Shown here: positions 16,054 through 25,437 of the stretch, one piece after another
Position numbering within the stretch: the stretch's first letter is position 1
How the letters are laid out: the number at the start of each line of letters is the position of its first letter
NCBI GenBank assembly: GCA_021782815.1
Contig: JAJXUO010000013.1
Coordinates: 1-62,286, forward strand
Direction of reading: 5' to 3'
DNA from: Pseudomonadota bacterium
GTDB taxonomy: Bacteria; Pseudomonadota; Alphaproteobacteria; Rhodospirillales; Magnetospirillaceae
DNA: 62,286 bases
Program-made: the position numbers and the translations under genes
The notes under the pieces: model-generated
Seen by the model: the letters and a program-made list of their open reading frames with translations, nothing else
Told to the model about the DNA's origin: nothing
The model's database searches: none

Positions 16054-18477
16054 ATGACCACCGATCAGACTTTGCGCGCCGCCCTGCATGCCATCCGGCA
16101 AGAGGGGGTGACCACGGTGTCGGTCTCGCTGTTCGGCACGCTGCTGTTGCGCACCTGTCTCAACGTGGAATCGGTGTTCGACCGCAGCCTGGTGCATGCG
16201 CCGCTGCCGACGCGGATCAAGGAGATCGCGGAAAGCTACGTGCAGCACCGCAATCTGGCGGGCAACCGCCAGGTCTTCAATCGCGGCAACGATCCCGCCA
16301 AGACCCCTTACGATATCGAACGGATTTTTTCCGAATTCGCCTTCCCGCCATTTGGTTTGACGCGCGACGTCGCCCCCGCTCTGATCGAGGCCGAACTCCG
16401 CGCCACCGAGGAACTCTCGGTGGTCAACCCGGCCATCCGCGCCCTGTTGGAGGAGGCCCGCGCCCTGGGGCGCAGGGTAGGGGTGGCGGCCGACGGCTAT
16501 TGGACCACGGCGCAGGTGCAACGGCTGCTGCAAACCCTGGCGCCCGATCTCGAGATCGATTTCGTCTTGGCCTCCTGCGACGGGGCGGTGCGCAAGGCGG
16601 GCGGCATGGCCGCGGCGCTGCGCGGCCAAGTGGGGTCGGGGCAATGGCTGCATGTGGGCGCCGAGGAGGAGGATTTCGAACCCGAGTGGGAGGGCTGCCG
16701 ACGCCTGCCCTATGCGCCGCCCGCCGATCCCTGGGGGCGCATGTATGAGCGCGAGGAAACCGCCGCCCGCCTGTTCGGCCTGGCCCATCGCGGCTTTGCC
16801 TGGCGGCAGGATGGCGGCCTGCGCCTGCTGCGCCGCCTGGCCCTGGCCGATCTGGCCGCGGCCGAACCCGAGCGGCAGGTGGCGGCGGCGGTGCTGGGCC
16901 CGGTGATGCTGACCTTTCACGAGCAGGTGCGCCGCCGCGCCGCCGACCTGGCCGGGCCGGGCCGGCGCGTCAAGGTCATCTTCCTGGCCCGCGACGGCTA
17001 TCTGCCCCATCGCGTCTGGACCGCCCTCGACGGCGGCGACTGCGCCTATCTGGAGCTGAACCGCCGCATCGCCATCATCGCCGGTTCCGAGGGCGAGGAG
17101 GGCTATGCCACCCTCACCGGGCTGTTTTCCCACATGGATTGGGTCAACCCCGACAGTATCGAGCAGTTCTTCAAAATCAGCCTGTCCGATGAGATGCGGG
17201 CGGTGTTCCAGGAGGCGGGCGGCCAGCTCAGCGGCCCGGCCTTCGCCGAACGGCTGCCGGAGATGGTGGGCGGCATGGACCGCCTGCGCGCCATGGCCGA
17301 CGACATCCGCAACAGCCTGCTGGAGTATCTGGTGGGGCAGTTGGGGCCGCTCGACCAATATACCGACTGGCTGCTGGCCGATGTGGGCTATACCGGCAAT
17401 ATCCAGCGGGCCCTGCGCCGCATGTTCGACCGCATGGGCCTGAAGATCCGTCTGCACGGCCATTATCTGATGCCCCACGGCGAGGCCTTCATCGAACTGC
17501 CCGAAGGCGACAGCGTCAGCGGTTTTCTCGATGAACTGACCACCACGCCGGCCATCAAGCGGGCCATCATGCGCGACGGGCCGTTGATCGAGGAGTTCTG
17601 TTGCGCTCCGGTGGGCTCCACCCGCGGCTATGTCGATGGCCGCGAGGTGCGCGAGAAGGATGTGCGCCTGCCCCAGGAAATCGCCTTCTGCCTGGGCATG
17701 CAGGAGGATTGCGTGTCCTTCATCACCCGCTTCCAACGCATCGCCCGCGAGATGGGGATCGATCCCCTGGCCGATCTCGACCGCTTCCGGCTGTGGAGCG
17801 CGGCGATCCTGGCCCGGTTCGTCATGATGCCGAGCCCTCTCGAATGCCAGACCTTCGGGCCGCTGCTGCATGATGTGGGGCTGGGCACCCTGGCTCTGAT
17901 CGCCACCATCACCACCCAGGATGTGGCCAACCTCATGGGCGTGCTGCCCTTCCCGGCGGTGGCCAGCATCAGCCATCCGCCGGTGTGGCTGGGGGGATCG
18001 ATGATGGCCTATGGCGCCGGAACCGGCTTCGCCTACGCCATGACCGGATTTGGCGTTTCCGCCAACGACGTCCTGGGCGATGTGGCGGTGGGCAGCGTGG
18101 CGGCGGTGCTGCTGCGCGGCCAGGAGGCGGTGCCGGTGCCCTCGCCGCTGCTGCTGACGCCGTTCGGCGATCTGCGCGTGCGCATCCCGCTGTTCGGCAA
18201 GGATACCGGCAATAATGTCGTCGTGCCCCTGACCGGGCAGATCCGCCGCGGCGTGCTGCGGTCCATCATTTTGCAATGCGGCGAGGATATGAACGGCGCC
18301 GCCGTCACCCGCGACGGCATCCGCATTTCCCGCTCCGGCGTGCAGCCGATCAAGGCGGTGATGGACGGCAGCTATTATCGGGCCTCGGAGGAGGATGCCT
18401 TTCTGGTCATCCCGGTGCCGAAGGTGCGGTACGGCATGACGTTGCTCAATATCATGCTGACACCGATCTTCGATTGA
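16054..18477 (+). CDS. Large HAD-like protein of a glycan-cluster type; catalytic aspartate not evident
   Basis: An 807-residue protein. The N-terminus VSVSLFGTLLLR is recognisable as HAD motif I (normally SFDIFDTLL), but both aspartates are replaced (Ser and Gly), so phosphatase activity is doubtful. A second block, VKVIFLARDGYLPHRVW, is the pattern seen in large HAD proteins of polysaccharide clusters. The last 150 residues are beta-rich and match nothing I know. The start is the ATG after CCGGGGAAATGCC. The function may be scaffolding or glycan modification; this is inference. Confidence 0.5.
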   Translation: MTTDQTLRAALHAIRQEGVTTVSVSLFGTLLLRTCLNVESVFDRSLVHAPLPTRIKEIAESYVQHRNLAGNRQVFNRGNDPAKTPYDIERIFSEFAFPPFGLTRDVAPALIEAELRATEELSVVNPAIRALLEEARALGRRVGVAADGYWTTAQVQRLLQTLAPDLEIDFVLASCDGAVRKAGGMAAALRGQVGSGQWLHVGAEEEDFEPEWEGCRRLPYAPPADPWGRMYEREETAARLFGLAHRGFAWRQDGGLRLLRRLALADLAAAEPERQVAAAVLGPVMLTFHEQVRRRAADLAGPGRRVKVIFLARDGYLPHRVWTALDGGDCAYLELNRRIAIIAGSEGEEGYATLTGLFSHMDWVNPDSIEQFFKISLSDEMRAVFQEAGGQLSGPAFAERLPEMVGGMDRLRAMADDIRNSLLEYLVGQLGPLDQYTDWLLADVGYTGNIQRALRRMFDRMGLKIRLHGHYLMPHGEAFIELPEGDSVSGFLDELTTTPAIKRAIMRDGPLIEEFCCAPVGSTRGYVDGREVREKDVRLPQEIAFCLGMQEDCVSFITRFQRIAREMGIDPLADLDRFRLWSAAILARFVMMPSPLECQTFGPLLHDVGLGTLALIATITTQDVANLMGVLPFPAVASISHPPVWLGGSMMAYGAGTGFAYAMTGFGVSANDVLGDVAVGSVAAVLLRGQEAVPVPSPLLLTPFGDLRVRIPLFGKDTGNNVVVPLTGQIRRGVLRSIILQCGEDMNGAAVTRDGIRISRSGVQPIKAVMDGSYYRASEEDAFLVIPVPKVRYGMTLLNIMLTPIFD

Positions 18478-18603
18478 GACCGGGCTGCGATCCGCCGCTT
18501 TTACCGGTAAGAATATTTTAACCGGCCGCCCTTACAGTCCAGGCTATCGGCCGTCTCTCCCGGGCGGGAGGGGCGGCCGGTATTCGGATAACGGGTAGGC
18601 GTC

Positions 18604-19212
18604 ATGAACAAGATGCTGTCACTTCCCCCAGGCAAAGCGGTTCCGCCGATGAGCACGGATGATGACGATCTGCTGGAGCGGATGCGCGCCGACGATGTCG
18701 AGGCGTATCGCAGTCTGGTGGAGCGGCATATGGACCGCGCCTTCGGCGTGGCCATGCGCGTGCTGAAAAACACCAGCGACGCCGAGGACGTGACCCAGGA
18801 CGCCTTCGTCAAGGCCTGGCTCAACCGCCATAAGTGGGAGCCGGGCCGGGCCAAGTTCAGCACCTGGCTTTATCGCGTGGTGGTCAATCGCTGCATCGAT
18901 CTGCGCCGCGCCCCGCGTCAGGAATGGATCGACGACGTGCCCGAGCCGATGGACGAGGGCGAGGATTCCGTCAGCAGCATTCATCGTCGCCAGGTTTACG
19001 GACGTCTGGAGGATGCCCTGGGCCGCCTGCCCACGCAGCAGCGGGTGGCGGTGGTGTTGTCCTATTACGAGGACTTGAGCAACGCCGAAATCGCCGAGGT
19101 GATGAACAGCTCGGTCAGTGCCGTGGAATCCCTGCTGAAGCGGGGGCGCAAGGGGTTGCGCGACATCCTGAGACCCTCGGAGCAGGACGTCAAAATAGTT
19201 TTCGGCGATTAA
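18604..19212 (+). CDS. ECF-type RNA polymerase sigma factor
   Basis: A 202-residue protein with sigma-70 region 2 (AFGVAMRVLKNTSDAEDVTQDAFVK split over residues about 55-80, then FSTWLYRVVVNRCID) and region 4 (LPTQQRVAVVLSYYEDLSNAEIAEVM, SVSAVESLLKRGRKGL). This is the RpoE-like architecture of ECF factors. No anti-sigma gene is adjacent. It ends 129 bp before the first flagellin gene, so it could be linked to flagellin or surface regulation, but no matching promoter was identified. A second ATG at 18649 is an alternative start. Confidence 0.88.
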   Translation: MNKMLSLPPGKAVPPMSTDDDDLLERMRADDVEAYRSLVERHMDRAFGVAMRVLKNTSDAEDVTQDAFVKAWLNRHKWEPGRAKFSTWLYRVVVNRCIDLRRAPRQEWIDDVPEPMDEGEDSVSSIHRRQVYGRLEDALGRLPTQQRVAVVLSYYEDLSNAEIAEVMNSSVSAVESLLKRGRKGLRDILRPSEQDVKIVFGD

Positions 19213-19340
19213 CCTTTTTTCAAGGGTTGTCTGCTGAAATCGGTCCCATGAAAGGACCGGTCGATAGAAACGGTTCGGTCGCGCGGCCATAAGCGGATAT
19301 CGCAAGATACGCGGGGTCGCCTTGCAACAGGAGATGTAAC

Positions 19341-20162
19341 ATGCCCGTGATTTCCACCAATACAGCCGCCAATTCCGCGCTGAACTACCTGAACAACAAC
19401 TCCAGCCAGGAATCCAACCTGCTGTCGCAGTTGGCCTCGGGCTCGCGCATCACCCAGGCCTCGTCCGACGCCGCGGGTCTGGCCATCGGCACCCAGCTGC
19501 AGGCCAGCGTCACCACCTATACCCAGGACCAGACCAACGTCCAGCAGGGCTCGGCCATTCTGCAGACCGCCGACGGCGCCCTGGCCCAGATCAGCAACAT
19601 CCTGCAGCGCATGATGTCGCTGGCCACCGAAGCGGCCTCGGGTCAGGTGACCAACACCCAGCGCTCGCAGGACATCAACACCGAATACACGCAGTTGCAG
19701 TCGGAAATCACCAGCATCGTCAGCGGCACCCGCTATGCCGGCCAGAACGTGCTGTCGGGGTCGTTCCTGAGCAACGTGAAGTTCCTGGTGGGCACCACCA
19801 GCGCCGATACCATCAGCGTTACCGTCAGCAGCGTGTCGCTGAGCAGCCTCGGCGTCACCGGTTCGGTGAAGACGGCGACCACGGCACTGGCGGCCATCAC
19901 CAGTCTGAACTCGGCCATCAACACCGTCACCAAGGAACGGGCTTCGATCGGCGCCTACGAATCGCGCTTCAATTTCAGCCTGCAGGACATCCAGACCAAC
20001 GTGCAGAACGTGTCCTCGGCGCAGTCGGTGATCATGGATGCCGACGTGGCCCAGGTGAAGTCCACCCTGTCCTCCACCGACGTCAAGACCCAGGCCGCCG
20101 TGGCCGCCCTGACCCAGGCCTCGCAGCTGCCGCAGGAACTGCTGCGTCTGATCCAGGGTTAA
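19341..20162 (+). CDS. Flagellin 1
   Basis: A 273-residue short flagellin with conserved N-terminal D0/D1 (MPVISTNTAANSALNYLNNN, then QLASGSRITQASSDAAGLAI) and C-terminal D1/D0 regions, and a small variable centre (about residues 140-200). It is exported by the flagellar type III system and polymerises into the filament. The ribosome-binding site is AACAGGAG. Genes at 20506, 21620 and 27540 are paralogues; this one is nearly identical to those at 20506 and 27540. Confidence 0.95.
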   Translation: MPVISTNTAANSALNYLNNNSSQESNLLSQLASGSRITQASSDAAGLAIGTQLQASVTTYTQDQTNVQQGSAILQTADGALAQISNILQRMMSLATEAASGQVTNTQRSQDINTEYTQLQSEITSIVSGTRYAGQNVLSGSFLSNVKFLVGTTSADTISVTVSSVSLSSLGVTGSVKTATTALAAITSLNSAINTVTKERASIGAYESRFNFSLQDIQTNVQNVSSAQSVIMDADVAQVKSTLSSTDVKTQAAVAALTQASQLPQELLRLIQG

Positions 20163-20191
20163 TAGCCCGCCTTTCCTGTTGCATCTCCGCA

Positions 20192-20221
20192 GGACGCGCT
20201 TCCCGGGCAGGGAGCGCGTCC
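20192..20221 (+). terminator. Hairpin after flagellin 1
   Basis: GGACGCGCT-TCCC and GGGAGCGCGTCC form a 12-bp stem with one bulge 30 nt after the stop. There is no T-run, so it may protect the mRNA 3' end as much as terminate. The rest of the 343-bp gap to flagellin 2 is AT-richer and shows no gene. Confidence 0.55.
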
Positions 20222-20505
20222 GCAGAGAGGCTGCGAACAAGGATCTTTCAGGCCATGTCATCGGCGTTTTGCGCCGGGTCATGGCTGTTTTTTTGGGGGA
20301 AAGGCCGTTGGCCTCGCGCGCGGCAGGGCGGGTGTTCTCTAAAAATAGTGCTCAATATCAATCGGTTAATAAAATTTTAGCGGAGGCGCATTTTTTTCGC
20401 GCCCGCTTTTGCCTCCTGTGCCGTTGAAAGAATGACAGGACCACGGAACGAGCGATCGCTCCGCTGCCTTCGCAAGAAGGCCGGTCGGACATACAGGAGG
20501 TAAGC

Positions 20506-21327
20506 ATGCCCGTCATTTCCACCAACACAGCCGCCAATTCCGCGCTGAACTACCTGAACAACAACTCCAGCCAGGAATCCAACCTGCTGTCGCAGTTGGC
20601 CTCGGGCTCGCGCATCACCCAGGCGTCGTCCGACGCCGCGGGTCTGGCCATCGGCACCCAGCTGCAGGCCAGCGTCACCACCTACAGCCAGGATCAGACC
20701 AACGTCCAGCAGGGCTCGGCCATTCTGCAGACCGCCGATGGCGCTCTGGCCCAGATCAGCAACATCCTGCAGCGCATGATGTCGCTGGCCACCGAAGCGG
20801 CCTCGGGTCAGGTGACCAACACCCAGCGCTCGCAGGACATCAACACGGAATACACGCAGCTGCAGTCGGAAATCACCAGCATCGTCAGCAGCACCAAATA
20901 TGCCGGCCAGACCGTGCTGTCGGGCTCGTTCCTGAACAACGTGAAGTTCCTGGTGGGCACCACCAGCGCCGACACCATCAGCGTCACCGTCAGCAGCGTG
21001 TCGCTGTCCGGCCTCGGCGTGACCGGCTCGGTGAAGACCTCGGCCACGGCGCTGACGGCCATCACCAATCTGAACTCGGCCATCAACACCATCTCGAAGG
21101 ACCGGGCCTCGATCGGCGCCTACGAATCGCGCTTCAACTTCAGTCTGCAGGACATCCAGACCAACATCCAGAACGTCTCCTCGGCGCAGTCGGTGATCAT
21201 GGATGCCGACGTGGCCCAGGTGAAGTCCACCCTGTCCTCCACCGACGTGAAGACCCAGGCCGCCGTGGCCGCTTTGACCCAGGCCTCTCAGCTGCCGCAG
21301 GAACTGCTGCGTCTGATCCAGGGTTAA
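20506..21327 (+). CDS. Flagellin 2
   Basis: A 273-residue flagellin, almost identical to flagellin 1 in both terminal domains; differences cluster in the central region (e.g. SSTKYAGQTVLSGSFLNN against SGTRYAGQNVLSGSFLSN). It is preceded by the strong ribosome-binding site CAGGAGGTAAGCATGC, shared with flagellin 4 and with a gene-less copy at 28496. It has its own long upstream region and a downstream hairpin, so it is probably transcribed alone. Confidence 0.95.
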   Translation: MPVISTNTAANSALNYLNNNSSQESNLLSQLASGSRITQASSDAAGLAIGTQLQASVTTYSQDQTNVQQGSAILQTADGALAQISNILQRMMSLATEAASGQVTNTQRSQDINTEYTQLQSEITSIVSSTKYAGQTVLSGSFLNNVKFLVGTTSADTISVTVSSVSLSGLGVTGSVKTSATALTAITNLNSAINTISKDRASIGAYESRFNFSLQDIQTNIQNVSSAQSVIMDADVAQVKSTLSSTDVKTQAAVAALTQASQLPQELLRLIQG

Positions 21328-21340
21328 GCGGTCGGGCCGT

Positions 21341-21376
21341 CATAAGGCGCCAGTCGGGCGTGCCTGGCGCCTTATG
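21341..21376 (+). terminator. Hairpin after flagellin 2
   Basis: CATAAGGCGCCAG and CTGGCGCCTTATG form a perfect 13-bp stem around a 10-nt loop, starting 13 bp after the flagellin 2 stop. No T-tract follows directly; the downstream side runs straight into the 25-bp tandem repeats. Confidence 0.65.
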
Positions 21377-21450
21377 ATGAAATCACGTGGGAATAAGTGT
21401 GGTGAAATCACGTGGCGATAAACGTGATGAAATCACGAGGGGATAAACGC
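21376..21450 (+). repeat. Three 25-bp tandem repeats upstream of flagellin 3
   Basis: Three units, 21376-21400, 21401-21425 and 21426-21450, are in exact 25-bp phase and share the core TGAAATCACG followed by an AATAAG or GATAAACG end. A run of seven T follows. Each unit ends in a G-rich GATAA-like sequence about 20 nt after a TAAA/TAAG in the preceding unit, loosely recalling the flagellar sigma-28 promoter. They lie 170-245 bp upstream of flagellin 3 and are probably protein-binding sites or repeated promoter elements. Confidence 0.7.
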
Positions 21451-21619
21451 TTTTTTTACTAGTTTCGCGGAATCCTTGGGATAGTTCCGGTAAGTTGCTT
21501 CCCGAGAAATCAGACGAGAAACACCCCGTTGTTCCCGTCGGAGTTTTTGAGGGCCTACCGGGATAAGCAGTCCCTTACCATCCGGTCGAGGGCGGTAAGG
21601 TATCCCAGAGGAGGCCCGC

Positions 21620-22441
21620 ATGCCTGTGATTTCGACGAATACCGCGGCCAATGTCGCGCTGAATTATCTGAACAACAATTCCTCGCTGGAAAGCGGGCAG
21701 CTGGCCAAACTGGCCTCGGGTTCGCGCATTACCCAGGCGTCCGACGACGCCGCTGGTCTGGCCATCGGCACCCAGTTGCAGGCCAGCACCACGGTCTACC
21801 AGCAGGATGAGACCAACGTGCAGCAGGGGTCGGCGATCCTGCAGACCACCGATGGCGCCCTGGCCCAGATCAGCAACATCCTGCAGCGGATGATGGCGCT
21901 GGCCACGGAAGCCGCCTCGGGGCAGATCACCAACACCCAGCGCACCCAGGATATCGGCACGGAATATTCCCAGCTGTCGTCGCAGATCACCACCATCGTC
22001 GACAGCACCCGCTATGCCGGCGTGCAGCTTCTGAGCGGCTCGTTCCTGTCGAATGTGAAGTTCCTGGTGGGCACCACCAGCGCCGACACCATCGGCGTCA
22101 GCCTGTCCGCCCTGACCCTGACCTCGCTGGGCCTGACCGGCAGCGTGGGCACGGCGGCCCAGGCGCTGCATTCGATCACGGCCATCAATTCGGCCATCAA
22201 CATCGTCACCAAGCAGCGCGCCCAGGTCGGCGCCTACGAATCGCGGTTCAATTTCAGCCTGCAGGATATTCAGACCAACGTGCAGAATACCCAGGCGGCC
22301 ACCTCGGTGATCATGGATGCCGACGTGGCCCAGGTGAAATCGGCCCTGTCGGCCACCGACGTGCGCACCCAGGCTTCGGTCGCCGCCCTGACCCAGGCCT
22401 CGCAGCTGCCGCAGGAACTCCTGAAGCTGCTGCAGTCGTAA
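21620..22441 (+). CDS. Flagellin 3 (diverged paralogue)
   Basis: A 273-residue flagellin with the same framework as its neighbours but clearly diverged (NVALNYLNNNSSLESGQLAK at the N-terminus, TLTSLGLTGSVGT in the centre). The ribosome-binding site is GAGGAGG. Its distinct sequence and private upstream repeats suggest separate regulation or a special position in the filament, e.g. near the hook; this is inference. Confidence 0.94.
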   Translation: MPVISTNTAANVALNYLNNNSSLESGQLAKLASGSRITQASDDAAGLAIGTQLQASTTVYQQDETNVQQGSAILQTTDGALAQISNILQRMMALATEAASGQITNTQRTQDIGTEYSQLSSQITTIVDSTRYAGVQLLSGSFLSNVKFLVGTTSADTIGVSLSALTLTSLGLTGSVGTAAQALHSITAINSAINIVTKQRAQVGAYESRFNFSLQDIQTNVQNTQAATSVIMDADVAQVKSALSATDVRTQASVAALTQASQLPQELLKLLQS

Positions 22442-22612
22442 GCGGCGCGGACGGGTTTCGCCAAGCTTGTCGGCGGATGGCATAACGCGGTAGAATTTGG
22501 TGGATTTTTGAAAAGCGCGGCATGATTTCAGGATGCCGTGCGGGATTGGGACTAGGATCGGATCGCGGGCCGGGCATGCCGGGCAGGCGTTGGGTTATCG
22601 GAGGTGACCGCC

Positions 22613-24616
22613 ATGTCAACCGTCAGTAGTGTCAGCACCGGCAGCGCCATCGACGTCAGCAGCCTGACCAAGGGGTCCTATACCGTGTCGCTGGCGGAGG
22701 CGGTGACCACCAAGGTGCAGCCGTACCTGGATCGGGCCGACGCCGTTAAGACCGAAATCAACACCAATTCCACCAGCATTGTGGCCTACGGCAGCATGCA
22801 ATCCCTGCTGCTGTCGCTGCAGAGCGCGGTGGCCAATCTGTCGACCGAAGCGCTGTCGGGCTCCAACAGCTTCAACGCGCGGACGGCCTCTCTGGCCAGT
22901 TTGGGCAGCACGGCGGCCAGTTCGATCATGTCGGTCAGTGTGGCGTCGGGAACTTCGACCGGTTCCCACGTCGTCACGGTGGATCAGCTGGCGACCGCCG
23001 AGGTCGATACCAGCGCGACGCAAACGGTGTCGTCCACCACGGCTTTGGGCTATACGGGCTCTTTCGTTCTGGGCGAAAGCGGGATGACCGCCCAGACGAT
23101 CACCGTGACCTCCACCATGTCGGTGACCGACATCGTCGCCGCCATCAACGGCTATTCCAACTATACCGGCGTTTCCGCCTCGGTGGTGTCGGTGGACAGC
23201 AGCCATTCGGTGATGATCCTCTCCGGGGTCGATACCGATCAGACCATCAGCATGTCCGACGTCAGCGGCAACGTGCTGTCCAGCATGGGCGTTTTGGGCA
23301 GCACCGCCACCGGCACGGTGGCGCCCTCCAGCACCACCACCGCCCTGGGCCTCAGCGGCTCCTTCACCATTGCCGGCGGCACCAGCGGCACCACCGCCAC
23401 CAGTTTCAGCGTCTCGGTGGCCAGTACCGCCACCCTGAGCCAGATCGTCGGCGCCATCAACAGCGCCGCCACGGCGGCCGGCGTGACCAATGTGTTCGCC
23501 ACCATCAATTCCAGCGGCGAGCTGTCCATCACCACCACCAGCGGTAACGCCCTGGTGCTGACCGACGGCACCGGCGATACCGTGCTGAGCGGGCTGGGAG
23601 TGCCCACCAGCGGCACCACCAGCGCCGTCAATCAGATCTATTCGGCCAAGCCCGCCATTCTGTCGGTGGACGGCGTTTCCGGCATTCAGCGCAGCACCAA
23701 CCTGGTGACCGACGTGGTGTCGGGCCTGACCATGAATCTGACGGCGGCCGACAGTTCCAGCCCCATCTCCCTGACCATCAAGCCCGATACCGCCACGGTG
23801 GCCAGCGCCATTTCCAGTTTCGTCACCGCCTACAACACCTGGGAAAACTTCGTCGCCGCCAACGAGGCCACCACCTCCAGCGGCACCGCCGCCTCGTCGG
23901 CCGTGCTGTTCGGCAACCAGACCCTGCGCGACGCCAGTCTGTCGGTGGACGGCACCCTGACCGGCCTGATCCGCGACAATTCCCTGGCCGGGCTCGGCAT
24001 TTCCCTCAACGGCAATAATATGCTGACCATCAACAGCACCACGTTGAGCACGCAGTTGTCGACCAATTTCAGCGGCGCGCTTGATGTGTTCGGCGCCGTG
24101 GCCACCACCAGCAGCTCCTCGCTGCAGCCCTATGGGTCGAACTACAGCACCTATAGCGGCACCATCGACATGAAGATCACCACCGACAGCTCGGGCAATG
24201 TCACCGGCGTCTATGTGCCCTCTACCTCCAGCACCACCTCGACCGATTTCACCGTCAGCGGCAACGTCATTTCCGGCGCCTCGGGTTCGGTCTATTCCGG
24301 GATGAGCTTCCAGTATTCCGGAACCGGTGGCACGGTGACCATTACCTCGACGCAAGGCGTGGCGGCCCAGCTTTACCAGGTGACGAACAATTACGGCAAT
24401 TCCGTCACCGGATCGGTGCAATCGCTGATTTCCAGCCTGCAGTCGGAGAACCTGACGCTGTCCACGCAATACAATACCGATATGGATTTCGCCAACAACT
24501 ATGCCAGCTACCTTCTGAGCTGGTATTCCACCATTGAAACCCAGATCAACACCTATGGGCAAACCTCGGCGGTGATGAGCGAACTGCTGACGGCGCAGTA
24601 CGGCAGCACCAGTTGA
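22613..24616 (+). CDS. fliD: Flagellar hook-associated protein 2 (filament cap)
   Basis: A 667-residue Ser/Thr-rich protein with the FliD_N and FliD_C layout: an N-terminal region SAIDVSSLTKGSYTVSLAEA, repeated beta-rich central blocks (TALGYTGSF..., TALGLSGSF...), and a helical C-terminus ending in repeated IETQINTYGQ-type heptads. It caps the filament and helps insert flagellin. The ATG at 22613 follows the strong site GGAGGTGA. It is followed by fliS, its usual neighbour. Confidence 0.9.
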   Translation: MSTVSSVSTGSAIDVSSLTKGSYTVSLAEAVTTKVQPYLDRADAVKTEINTNSTSIVAYGSMQSLLLSLQSAVANLSTEALSGSNSFNARTASLASLGSTAASSIMSVSVASGTSTGSHVVTVDQLATAEVDTSATQTVSSTTALGYTGSFVLGESGMTAQTITVTSTMSVTDIVAAINGYSNYTGVSASVVSVDSSHSVMILSGVDTDQTISMSDVSGNVLSSMGVLGSTATGTVAPSSTTTALGLSGSFTIAGGTSGTTATSFSVSVASTATLSQIVGAINSAATAAGVTNVFATINSSGELSITTTSGNALVLTDGTGDTVLSGLGVPTSGTTSAVNQIYSAKPAILSVDGVSGIQRSTNLVTDVVSGLTMNLTAADSSSPISLTIKPDTATVASAISSFVTAYNTWENFVAANEATTSSGTAASSAVLFGNQTLRDASLSVDGTLTGLIRDNSLAGLGISLNGNNMLTINSTTLSTQLSTNFSGALDVFGAVATTSSSSLQPYGSNYSTYSGTIDMKITTDSSGNVTGVYVPSTSSTTSTDFTVSGNVISGASGSVYSGMSFQYSGTGGTVTITSTQGVAAQLYQVTNNYGNSVTGSVQSLISSLQSENLTLSTQYNTDMDFANNYASYLLSWYSTIETQINTYGQTSAVMSELLTAQYGSTS

Positions 24617-24698
24617 TCATTTTCCGCTGTGATTGTTGGCGGGTTTTGTGGATTAATAAGGTCCAAGAGGCCGTGTTTCGTTTTTCGGGAGCTTGCTG

Positions 24699-25127
24699 AT
24701 GCAGCCGAATCGTTATGCCATCAACGCCTATAACACGGCGCAGCTCACCACCCCGCCGCTGACGGCGGTGGTGATGCTTTATGACGGCATCATTGTGCGC
24801 ATCGCCGCCGCCGGCGAAGCGGCCCGCAAGGGCGATCAGGACCGTCAGTTCAAAATGGTGATGAGCGCCGCCCGTATTATCGATGGCCTGAACCGTTGCC
24901 TGGATATGGAAAAGGGCGGTTCCGTGGCTATTTCCCTGCGCGAAATGTATGAATCGGTGGCGCGCGCCCTGTTCCGTTCGGTGGGCCGCGATCCTTCCGG
25001 CGAAGTGGCCGACCGTCTGGTCGCGGCCGTGCGCATGACGCGCGACGCCTGGGCGGAAATCGCCGGTTTGCCGCCTTCGTCCACCTCCACCACCGTGAGC
25101 AGCCTGCCGCCGGCGCTGCAGGAATAG
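24699..25127 (+). CDS. fliS: Flagellin export chaperone FliS, copy 1
   Basis: A 142-residue helical protein. The N-terminal NRYAINAYNTAQLTTPP and VVMLYDGIIVRI blocks and the RIIDGLNRCLDMEKGG segment are characteristic of FliS, which binds the flagellin C-terminus in the cytosol and prevents early polymerisation. The ATG at 24699 follows GGGAG. It lies directly after fliD. A second, diverged FliS is encoded at 28741. Confidence 0.9.
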   Translation: MQPNRYAINAYNTAQLTTPPLTAVVMLYDGIIVRIAAAGEAARKGDQDRQFKMVMSAARIIDGLNRCLDMEKGGSVAISLREMYESVARALFRSVGRDPSGEVADRLVAAVRMTRDAWAEIAGLPPSSTSTTVSSLPPALQE

Positions 25128-25165
25128 ACCGTCTTTTCCTGTCAATAAGGAAGGCTCGTATTCCC

Positions 25166-25426
25166 GTGTCTCCACAGGATTTTCAGGATCTGGTCGATCG
25201 TTACGGCGATGATATGGCCGCGTGGCCGGCCGGCGTGCTGCCCCAGGCCCGGGGCCTGGTGCGCGATTGCGAAGAGGCGCAGGAGATTCTGGAACAGGCC
25301 CGCGCCCTGAAATACCGCTTGATGGATCTGGGCGGACGGGCGCCGGACCTGTTCGCCGAGCGGGTGGTGGAGTTGGCCCTGGCTCTCGATCCGCCCGACG
25401 TCTTCCGCGATCTACTCCTGAACTGA
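25166..25426 (+). CDS. Small alphaproteobacterial protein of unknown function
   Basis: An 86-residue protein with GTG start after AAGGAAGG. The opening SPQDFQDLVDRYGDDMAAWP resembles small alphaproteobacterial proteins with an LxDxYGxDxxxWP start, whose function I do not know. It is predicted helical, without membrane segments or cysteine motifs apart from one Cys. It lies 38 bp after fliS and may be co-transcribed with fliD-fliS. Confidence 0.65.
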   Translation: MSPQDFQDLVDRYGDDMAAWPAGVLPQARGLVRDCEEAQEILEQARALKYRLMDLGGRAPDLFAERVVELALALDPPDVFRDLLLN

Positions 25427-25437
25427 GCGCTCAGCCT

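Noticed and set aside
16021-18276. 751-residue minus-strand frame over the HAD-like gene
   Set aside because: His/Gln/Gly-rich composition typical of the mirror frame of a GC-rich gene; the plus-strand frame has recognisable motifs and a ribosome-binding site.
19213-19340. Sigma-28 or sigma-54 promoter before flagellin 1
   Set aside because: A TAGA...GCCATAAG pair resembles sigma-28 but spacing and bases are too poor, and no GG-N10-GC sigma-54 pair fits; not listed as a site.
21376-21450. CRISPR array
   Set aside because: The 25-bp units are contiguous without spacers, and no cas gene is in the window.
22616-24562. 648-residue minus-strand frame over fliD
   Set aside because: Gly/His-rich mirror of the Ser/Thr-rich fliD codons, no family pattern.
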